Below are positions 6,568 through 11,114 of a DNA stretch of 11,114 bases, one piece after another. The notes under the pieces are model-generated. The model had not been told where the DNA came from. It made no database searches and worked only from the letters and a program-made list of their open reading frames with translations. Every line of letters starts with the position of its first letter. Within the stretch, counting starts at the first letter, position 1. Source of the stretch: Blastococcus sp. (GTDB lineage: Bacteria; Actinomycetota; Actinomycetes; Mycobacteriales; Geodermatophilaceae); assembly GCA_025963345.1 (NCBI GenBank), contig JAOPUS010000076.1:1-11114 (forward strand). The letters run 5' to 3'. The position numbers and the translations under genes were made by a program.

Positions 6568-7284
6568 TCAGCCCAGCCGGGCCAGCTCGTGCCGCCAAGC
6601 AGTCGCGTGGTTGAAGGCGCCACCGAGGTCGGGCAGCTCGGCCATGTCCTCGGCGGGCAGGTCGCGCAGCGTTCCCCCGGCCGACGCGATCGTCAACGAG
6701 AGCCGCGCGATCTGGTCCACCGAGATCGCCCTCAGCACCGCCTCGGGCACGTCGGTCCCGCTACTGGTCAGCCCGTGACCGCGCAGCACGACGACCGGCC
6801 GGTCACCCATGGCCTGCACCATCTCCGCGGCCAGCCGGCGGTCGCGGACCAGCACGCCCCGCGGGTAGACCGGCACTCCACCCGCGGCCAGCTTGGTACC
6901 GGGCATGTCGAAGGCGCCCACGATCGGCCGGATGCCCAGCCCGGCCAGATCCGCGGCCACCACGGCCGGCGGATGGGCGTGCACCACCGCCTGCGCGTCA
7001 GGATGGGCGCGCAGCACCTCCGTATGCAGCGGCAACTCGTTGGGCGGGGTCCAGCCCTTCAGCTCGCCCGTGGCACCGGGCTCGCCGTCGAAGGTCACCA
7101 GGTGAACGTCGTCCGCGGTCGTCCAGGCCAGACCGCGCTCCTGTGGGCCCCGGCAGCGGACCAGGAGGCGCTCCGCGTCGACCCGCAGGCTGATGTGCCC
7201 GAGGTAGCCCTCGGCCAGACCGCGGGCGGCAAGCACTCGGCAGGCGTCGGCGATGAGCTGCCGGGATTCGTCGAGGTCGCTCAT
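6568..7284 (-). CDS. phtC: Class II aldolase-fold decarboxylase, probable 3,4-dihydroxyphthalate 2-decarboxylase
   Basis: 238 residues of the class II aldolase/adducin fold. The metal-binding histidines are H102 and H104 (VVHAHPP) and H170 (RGHG), and the acid equivalent to the aldolase catalytic Glu is E83 (PPNELPLHTE). PhtC of phthalate pathways and CmtD of p-cumate degradation belong to this family and decarboxylate ring acids or ring-cleavage products. Here the product would be protocatechuate from 3,4-dihydroxyphthalate. The ATG at 7284 overlaps the reductase stop as ATGA. Its place after the ferredoxin reductase gene and before an IclR gene matches pht/pad clusters, and that context is the main reason for the specific call. 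An aldolase or another decarboxylase cannot be excluded from sequence alone. Confidence 0.8.
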   Translation of the reverse strand: MSDLDESRQLIADACRVLAARGLAEGYLGHISLRVDAERLLVRCRGPQERGLAWTTADDVHLVTFDGEPGATGELKGWTPPNELPLHTEVLRAHPDAQAVVHAHPPAVVAADLAGLGIRPIVGAFDMPGTKLAAGGVPVYPRGVLVRDRRLAAEMVQAMGDRPVVVLRGHGLTSSGTDVPEAVLRAISVDQIARLSLTIASAGGTLRDLPAEDMAELPDLGGAFNHATAWRHELARLG

Positions 7285-8531
7285 GCCGGCGTCGCCACTG
7301 TGCGGGCCGGCGCGGCGGCCAGCGCATCGATCTGGGTGACCGCGTCGCCGAAGGCCGCGCCCGCGGTCACCAGCCGGCGACAGGTCACCAGGGCCTTGGG
7401 CCAGTTGACCGTCACTGCGGCGCCGAGTTGCCCCTCACGCCCGCGGTAGAGCGCGGCGAACCGCGGCTTGTCGGCCGCCGGGTCGCCGACGAGGTGGTGC
7501 TCGGTGGCCCGGTGGGGCCGGCCGACGATCTGGATCTTCCAGTCGTACTGGTCGCTCCACACGTACTCGACGGGCCGGTAGGCGTGCAGGTCGTCCGGGT
7601 GGGCGATGTTGTGGGCCACGCAGACCGCCTGGTCGACGGCGTTGGTCCAGTGCTCGACCCGGGTGTGCTCGCCGTGGTCGGGGTGGAACCAGCGGGCGAC
7701 GTCGCCGACCGCGTGCACGGCCGGGGCGTCGACGGCGCGGCAGAACTCGTCGCAGACGACCCCGTTCTCGACCAGCAGGCCGGAGTCGGCCAGCCACCCG
7801 TCGTTGGGCGAAGCGCCGATGCCGACCACCACGGTGGAGGCGGCGAGCTCGGTGCCGTCGGTCAGCACCACCCGCAGGTCTCCCACGTCGCCCTCGACGG
7901 ACTCAACCCCTGTCCCGAACCGGGTGGCGACGCCGTGCCGGCGGTGCAGCTCGGCGAAGTGGGCACCCACCTCGGCGCCCACGACCCGGCCGATCGGCGC
8001 CGGGAGCGGGTCGACGACGGTGACGTCGCGGCCCAGCGACCGGGCCGTGGCGGCCACCTCCGCGCCGATGAACCCGCCGCCGACGACCACCACGTGCCCG
8101 TCACGGCGCAGGTCGACCTGCAGGCACTCGCTGTCGGCCATCGTGCGGACGACGTGCATCCCCGAGCGGGCACCCCACGGGGACGGGCGGGCGGCCGCGC
8201 CGGTCGCGATCACCACGGCGTCGTAGTCCAGTCGCTCACCGCCGGCGAGCACCACCTGCCGGCCGGCGACGTCCAGCCGCTCGGCGGCGACCCCCAACCG
8301 CAGCTCGATCCGGGCCTTGTCCGCGGCGGCCTCGGTGAGCAGGGTGACCCGCTCGGCGTTCCAGCTGCCGGCGAGGAACTGCTTGGACAGTGGTGGCTTG
8401 TCGTAGGGCAGCCGGGCTTCCTCGCCGACGAGCACGACCCGGCCGTCGAAGCCCTCGCTGCGCAGCGCCTGCGCGGTGCGCACGCCGCCGACCGACGAGC
8501 CCACGACGACGACGGTGGGGCCCTCAGTCAC
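7281..8531 (-). CDS. phtA4: FAD/NAD-dependent ferredoxin reductase of the dioxygenase
   Basis: 416 residues. It passes electrons from NADH via FAD to the ferredoxin encoded just upstream. It shows the two-dinucleotide-domain layout of BphA4/rubredoxin-reductase-type enzymes: FAD-binding GSSVGG (11-16), the isoalloxazine-side PYDKPPLSK (42-50), ATGA (109-112), NAD-binding GGGFIGAE (151-158), and the second FAD motif AVHAVGDVARW. A C-terminal dimerisation-type domain with VEYVWSDQYDWKIQIVG follows. The GTG at 8531 forms a GTGA overlap with the ferredoxin stop and is preceded by GAGG. The frame is open 55 codons further upstream, but that part overlaps the ferredoxin gene and has no similarity. 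The symbol is by synteny with phtA4/padAd. The same architecture serves P450 and other Rieske systems. Confidence 0.92.
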   Translation of the reverse strand: MTEGPTVVVVGSSVGGVRTAQALRSEGFDGRVVLVGEEARLPYDKPPLSKQFLAGSWNAERVTLLTEAAADKARIELRLGVAAERLDVAGRQVVLAGGERLDYDAVVIATGAAARPSPWGARSGMHVVRTMADSECLQVDLRRDGHVVVVGGGFIGAEVAATARSLGRDVTVVDPLPAPIGRVVGAEVGAHFAELHRRHGVATRFGTGVESVEGDVGDLRVVLTDGTELAASTVVVGIGASPNDGWLADSGLLVENGVVCDEFCRAVDAPAVHAVGDVARWFHPDHGEHTRVEHWTNAVDQAVCVAHNIAHPDDLHAYRPVEYVWSDQYDWKIQIVGRPHRATEHHLVGDPAADKPRFAALYRGREGQLGAAVTVNWPKALVTCRRLVTAGAAFGDAVTQIDALAAAPARTVATPA

Positions 8532-8725
8532 GAGTCCTCGACGGTCAACGCGGACACCGGGCAGCTGCGGGCGGCCTCCTCGATGCGGGGCCGCTCCTCG
8601 TCGGTGATCTCCTGCTTGAGCAGCACCACGACACCGTCGTCGTCGATGTCGTAGGCGTCGGGAGCGCCGGTGAGGCAGTTGCCGTATCCCTGGCATGCCT
8701 CGAAGTCCGCCTTGAGCACGGGCAC
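8528..8725 (-). CDS. phtA3: Small [3Fe-4S]-type ferredoxin of the dioxygenase
   Basis: 65 residues starting at GTG 8725. It carries electrons between the reductase and the oxygenase. Cluster ligands are C11 and C17 in CQGYGNC and C55 in SCPVSAL, an actinobacterial CxxYxxC...CP pattern with three cysteines, so a [3Fe-4S] cluster is most likely. Tyr occupies the variable position where a fourth Cys would sit in a [4Fe-4S] protein. The rest is acidic (DIDDDG, EERPRIEE), as usual for this small family, which often serves P450s. Gram-positive phthalate and PAH dioxygenases are also recorded with this type rather than a Rieske ferredoxin. A GAGAGGA site 9 bases ahead supports this start over a GTG two codons later. 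The gene lies 28 bases after the SDR gene. Confidence 0.92.
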   Translation of the reverse strand: MPVLKADFEACQGYGNCLTGAPDAYDIDDDGVVVLLKQEITDEERPRIEEAARSCPVSALTVEDS

Positions 8726-8734
8726 GGTTCTCGG

Positions 8735-8741
8735 TCCTCTC
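8735..8741 (-). promoter_or_regulatory. Ribosome binding site fixing the ferredoxin start
   Basis: GAGAGGA on the minus strand, 9 bases from the GTG at 8725. It favours this GTG over the in-frame GTG at 8719. Confidence 0.6.
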
Positions 8742-8753
8742 GCGTGAGTGGGT

Positions 8754-9557
8754 TCAGGAACGCTTCTTGGGGGCCGAGACACCGACCCCGCCGTCGGGGT
8801 GGACCGAGCCACCGGTGATGCCGCGGGCACGGTCGGAGGCCAGGAACACGTAGCTCCAGGCGTGGTCCGCACCGGACAGGGCCACCTGCAGCGGCACCCG
8901 GGCGGCCATCTCCGCGGCGCGGTCGGGCGTGGCACCGAGGCTGCGCTCGCCCAGTCCGAGGCTGGGCAGGCCACGCAGGTCGGTGCCGAGAGTGCCGCCG
9001 GGGGCCACGCCGTTGACCCGGATCTCCGGGGCGAGGTCGTGGGCCAACGCGGTGACCAGGCCACGGACGGCGAACTTCGACGACAGGTACAGGACCCCGC
9101 CGCGGCCGGCGTAGTAGGCCGACGTGGACTCGGTGAGCAGGATCGAACCCCGACCGGACTCCTTCAGCGCCGGCAGCGCCGCCTTCACAGAGTGCAGGTG
9201 GCTCTTGACGTTGGGGTGGAACATCTCGTCGAACGCCGCGTCGAGAACGTCGGCGTCGAGGTCCTCGATGCTCCGGTAGAAGTCGAAGATCCCGACGCAG
9301 CTGACCAGCACGTCCAGCCCGCCGAATGCGCCGACCGCGGAGGCGACGGCCTCCTCGTTGGCCGTCCGGGTGGTCGCGTCACCCACGGTGACCGGGACGT
9401 CGGGCAGCGCCTCGGCCAGCGCCGTGCCCTTCTCGGCGTCCCGTTCCAGGACGGCGACCCGGGCGCCCTCGGCGCGGAAGGCATCGACCACAGCGCGGCC
9501 GATGCCCGACCCGGCGCCGACGACGAGAGCCCGTTTGCCCTCGAGCCAGCCGGTCAC
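8754..9557 (-). CDS. phtB: SDR-family cis-dihydrodiol dehydrogenase (probable cis-3,4-dihydroxy-3,4-dihydrophthalate dehydrogenase)
   Basis: 267 residues, a classical short-chain dehydrogenase. Features: cofactor-binding GAGSGIG (14-20), acidic E38 at the end of strand 2 favouring NAD+, a VSCVGIF segment in place of the usual NNAG, N116, and the catalytic S144, Y157 and K161 (YLSSK), with the normal 13-residue Ser-Tyr spacing. The PGG segment after strand 6 (VNGVAPGGTLGTDLRG) is typical of BphB-like dihydrodiol dehydrogenases. The enzyme would oxidise the cis-diol made by the dioxygenase, restoring the aromatic ring and producing NADH for the reductase. The GTG at 9557 overlaps the stop of the unknown gene as GTGA, preceded by GAGGGTGG. 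Its place between the oxygenase genes and the ferredoxin gene matches phtB/padB. The exact substrate is inferred from context. Confidence 0.88.
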   Translation of the reverse strand: MTGWLEGKRALVVGAGSGIGRAVVDAFRAEGARVAVLERDAEKGTALAEALPDVPVTVGDATTRTANEEAVASAVGAFGGLDVLVSCVGIFDFYRSIEDLDADVLDAAFDEMFHPNVKSHLHSVKAALPALKESGRGSILLTESTSAYYAGRGGVLYLSSKFAVRGLVTALAHDLAPEIRVNGVAPGGTLGTDLRGLPSLGLGERSLGATPDRAAEMAARVPLQVALSGADHAWSYVFLASDRARGITGGSVHPDGGVGVSAPKKRS

Positions 9558-9934
9558 TGGCTGCCACCCTCGGGCAGGCGCCGTACGGGCTCGTCCCCGC
9601 CCTCGGTGCTGCCGCCGTCGACGATGCCCCCGGTCTCCTCGGGGATCAGCGGCCCGAACGGGTTGCCGATCATCGCCGAGAAGGTGGCGGTGTTCTGCCA
9701 GGTGAGCGACTCCAGCTCGAGGGGGTCCAGGGCCACCCACTGACCCGACTTCGGTGACTCGATGAGCAGCCTGGAGCCGTTGCGGGTGTCGACGCGGACG
9801 ATCCGCACCTCGGCGAACTCGTTGGCGATGCTGATCGCGTCGCCGCGGGCGCCCTCGAGCAGCGCGTCTCGCTCGACCGCCGCACGGCGGGCGGACCGCG
9901 TGTCCTCCTCCTCGCCGTCCCAGTGCAGGGTCAC
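9554..9934 (-). CDS. Small protein of unknown function in the dioxygenase operon
   Basis: 126 residues starting at GTG 9934, preceded by GAGGAGG. No catalytic family is recognised, and no signal peptide, membrane segment or Cys cluster is visible. The N-terminus is highly charged (EEEDTRSARRAAVERD). A compact middle domain (about 30-85) reads ANEFAEVRIVRVDTRNGSR, LLIESPKSGQWVALDPLELE, then SLTWQNTATFS, and looks like a small beta-rich fold. The C-terminus (GGIVDGGSTEGGDE) is acidic, glycine-rich and probably disordered. I recall short ORFs with this core beside other actinobacterial ring-hydroxylating dioxygenases, some labelled 'dihydrodiol dehydrogenase' although they are far too small for that; this is memory, not a search result. 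It overlaps the SDR start by 4 bases, so co-translation is expected. Assembly, activation or electron-transfer help for the oxygenase is a guess. Confidence 0.8.
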   Translation of the reverse strand: MTLHWDGEEEDTRSARRAAVERDALLEGARGDAISIANEFAEVRIVRVDTRNGSRLLIESPKSGQWVALDPLELESLTWQNTATFSAMIGNPFGPLIPEETGGIVDGGSTEGGDEPVRRLPEGGSQ

Positions 9935-9987
9935 ATGCCCTCCTCGCTGACGCTCGTGGGCCACGTTCGCCGGGCTGCCGCGCTCAT
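9931..9987 (-). CDS. Possible 18-codon coupling ORF
   Basis: An ATG at 9987, with GAGG 6 bases ahead, opens an 18-residue frame (MSAAARRTWPTSVSEEGM). Its TGA (9933-9931) overlaps the GTG of the unknown gene as GTGA. Upstream, an 8-codon frame begins at GTG 10010, overlapping the small-subunit stop as GTGA, and ends in a TGA at 9986-9984 that overlaps this ATG as ATGA. The frames thus bridge the 72-base gap by 4-base overlaps. They may only keep ribosomes moving; a functional peptide is not implied. Could be chance. Confidence 0.3.
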   Translation of the reverse strand: MSAAARRTWPTSVSEEGM

Positions 9988-10006
9988 GCGTGGCCTCGCA
10001 GCTCGG

Positions 10007-10615
10007 TCACAGGAAGATCGCCAGGTTCTGCATCCGCATGACCGCGTCGTCGACGAGGATCGTGCGCCGGGCCAGCTTCCAGCCGTCCCCGGTGCGCCGG
10101 AGCAGGTCCTCCCGGCCGGCGGACAGGAAGGCGCCCTCGCGGACGTCGCCCCGGCTGCGGAACAGCAGGGTCGCCGAGTCCACCATCAGGTGGTCCGGGT
10201 CCTCGGTGGCGAAGGTGCGCACGTTGGACAGGTGGTGCCGCAGCCGGGACGGCGGGTCCTCGGTCCAGGCGTGCTCGGTGAGGAAGCGGGCCACCCGGCG
10301 GGACAGTGAGTACTTGTCCTCGTCGAAGTGGGCCATCCCCGGCGAGGTGTCGAAGCCGGCGCCGAGCGCGGTGGTGACCCGGACGGGCATCAGGTAGTGG
10401 ATGTCGTCGGTGAGCAGCACCAGCCACTCCTCGTACGCCTGCGCGTCGAGCAGGTAGGCCTCGTCCACCAGCCACTGGTGCGCCTGCAGGTGACGCTCGT
10501 CGGAGAACGGCAGCGTCGTCCCGGTCCGCACGATGCGCGAGGCGTGCCCGCCGAGCACCGATCGCGAGCTGTGCGTCTGCACGTGGCCGGGAGCCATGTC
10601 GGCTGGGGGGCTCAT
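10007..10615 (-). CDS. phtA2: Ring-hydroxylating dioxygenase small (beta) subunit
   Basis: 202 residues, slightly longer than the usual ~170-190 because of a variable leader (MSPPADMAPGHVQTHSSR). The core is a typical SnoaL/NTF2-like Rieske-oxygenase beta subunit: HLQAHQWLVDEAYLLDAQ, the characteristic YEEWLVLLTDDIHYLMPVR, a SRRVARFLTEHAWTEDPPSR block, VRTFATEDPDHLMV, and the closing DGWKLARRTILVDD-AVMRMQNLAIFL. Beta subunits bind no cofactor and build the alpha3beta3 hexamer. The ATG at 10615 overlaps the large-subunit stop as ATGA. The symbol phtA2 (padAb) is by gene order. Beta subunits of phthalate, p-cumate and biphenyl dioxygenases are too similar at this level for a substrate call. Confidence 0.92.
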   Translation of the reverse strand: MSPPADMAPGHVQTHSSRSVLGGHASRIVRTGTTLPFSDERHLQAHQWLVDEAYLLDAQAYEEWLVLLTDDIHYLMPVRVTTALGAGFDTSPGMAHFDEDKYSLSRRVARFLTEHAWTEDPPSRLRHHLSNVRTFATEDPDHLMVDSATLLFRSRGDVREGAFLSAGREDLLRRTGDGWKLARRTILVDDAVMRMQNLAIFL

Positions 10616-11114
10616 GCCTGCGCCACCGTCCGGTCCGCGCCCGCCGGGATGCCCGCCACGCCGGCGGTGGGCACCGCGGCCTTGCCTGCCTCGACCTGGG
10701 CCGCACCGCCGACCTCCACGGTGGAGGCGGCCCGCACCGGCCGTTCGAGGTGGTCGGCCCACCGGGTGAGCAGCTCGCGCTGGTTGTACTCGCTGTAGCC
10801 CGTGTGCGCGCTGCCCGGACCGTGGAACTGGTCGGAGGTGAGCGCCGGGACGACCTCGGTGCCGTCCTCCAGGATCCCCATCCGGCTGTTGAGCAGCAGT
10901 CGGCGGGCCATCGAGCCGGCCGCGGTGTTGGTGAGCGAGACCCAGTTCTCGACGTCGTCCTGCTCGAACATGCCGGTCGAGCCGAAGCACATCAGGTAGG
11001 CCTTGTAGGACAGCGCCTTGAACTCCTCGGGCGCCTCGGCGTCCACTGCGAACCACGACAGGACCTCGGTCTCGTCCTCGCTGATCGGTTGCCACTGGCG
11101 GATCGAGATGAACG
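10612..11114 (-). CDS. phtA1: Ring-hydroxylating dioxygenase large (alpha) subunit, C-terminal part (gene continues past right edge)
   Basis: The minus-strand frame is open from the right edge to TGA at 10614-10612, showing the last 166 residues. Alpha-subunit signatures: IRQWQPISEDETEVLSWFAV, then DAEAPEEFK, the FGSTGMFEQDDVENW segment, and DQFHGPGSAHTGYSEYNQRELLTRW. An aspartate of EQDDVENW (coded about 10954-10959) is the third ligand of the mononuclear iron in this family. The Rieske [2Fe-2S] domain and the two iron-binding histidines lie outside the window. The last ~35 residues (after DHLERPVRAA) are an alanine/valine-rich extension not usual in the family. With the beta subunit it forms the terminal oxygenase; phthalate as substrate is inferred from the operon. 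The operon promoter is not in the window. Confidence 0.9.
   Translation of the reverse strand, partial: FISIRQWQPISEDETEVLSWFAVDAEAPEEFKALSYKAYLMCFGSTGMFEQDDVENWVSLTNTAAGSMARRLLLNSRMGILEDGTEVVPALTSDQFHGPGSAHTGYSEYNQRELLTRWADHLERPVRAASTVEVGGAAQVEAGKAAVPTAGVAGIPAGADRTVAQA

Noticed and set aside
8532..8696. In-frame upstream extension of the reductase
   Set aside because: It overlaps the ferredoxin gene and precedes the FAD-binding strand by an unneeded 55 residues; GTG 8531 begins directly before the Rossmann fold.
9935..9964. Earlier GTG start at 9964 for the unknown protein
   Set aside because: It lacks a ribosome binding site, while GTG 9934 is preceded by GAGGAGG; the extra ten residues (VAHERQRGGH) look non-coding.

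Overview
The window is very GC-rich, with strong G/C preference at third codon positions, frequent GTG starts and many 4-base gene overlaps. This points to an actinomycete (Pseudonocardia-, Nocardioides- or Rhodococcus-like). The genus cannot be fixed from the sequence alone. No rRNA, tRNA, CRISPR array, insertion sequence or phage gene was seen.

Left part (1-2912, + strand): the C-terminal end of a polysaccharide deacetylase-like protein, then about 1 kb without an intact gene. That gap holds a perfect 13-bp hairpin (701-730) and the C-terminal remnant of a VOC/glyoxalase-fold gene (862-1020). A complete SelO protein adenylyltransferase gene (1399-2862) follows, probably read from a leaderless mRNA and closed by a hairpin terminator (2884-2912).

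Middle (2913-3523): a gap between convergent genes. It holds an apparent remnant of an amidase-family C-terminus (+ strand) and a weak hairpin just past the end of the transporter gene.

Right part (3524-11114, all - strand, read right to left): a compact aromatic-acid catabolic operon that continues beyond the right edge. Order of transcription: ring-hydroxylating dioxygenase large subunit (C-terminal part only), small subunit, a small protein of unknown function, cis-dihydrodiol dehydrogenase (SDR), a small CxxYxxC...CP ferredoxin, FAD/NAD ferredoxin reductase, class II aldolase-fold protein (probable decarboxylase), IclR regulator, a second class II aldolase-fold protein, and a 14-TM MFS transporter. 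The first part matches, as I recall it, the order of actinobacterial phthalate clusters (phtA1-A2-B-A3-A4-C-R in Terrabacter; padAaAbBAcAdCR in Rhodococcus).

Inferred pathway: the dioxygenase, fed electrons NADH -> reductase -> ferredoxin, converts phthalate to cis-3,4-dihydroxy-3,4-dihydrophthalate. The SDR rearomatises this to 3,4-dihydroxyphthalate, and the first aldolase-fold protein decarboxylates it to protocatechuate. The ring-cleavage genes are not in the window. The IclR protein probably senses a pathway intermediate, and the MFS protein may move the substrate. The less explained parts are the small protein (9554-9934), a chain of tiny overlapping ORFs ahead of it, and the second aldolase/MFS pair after the regulator.
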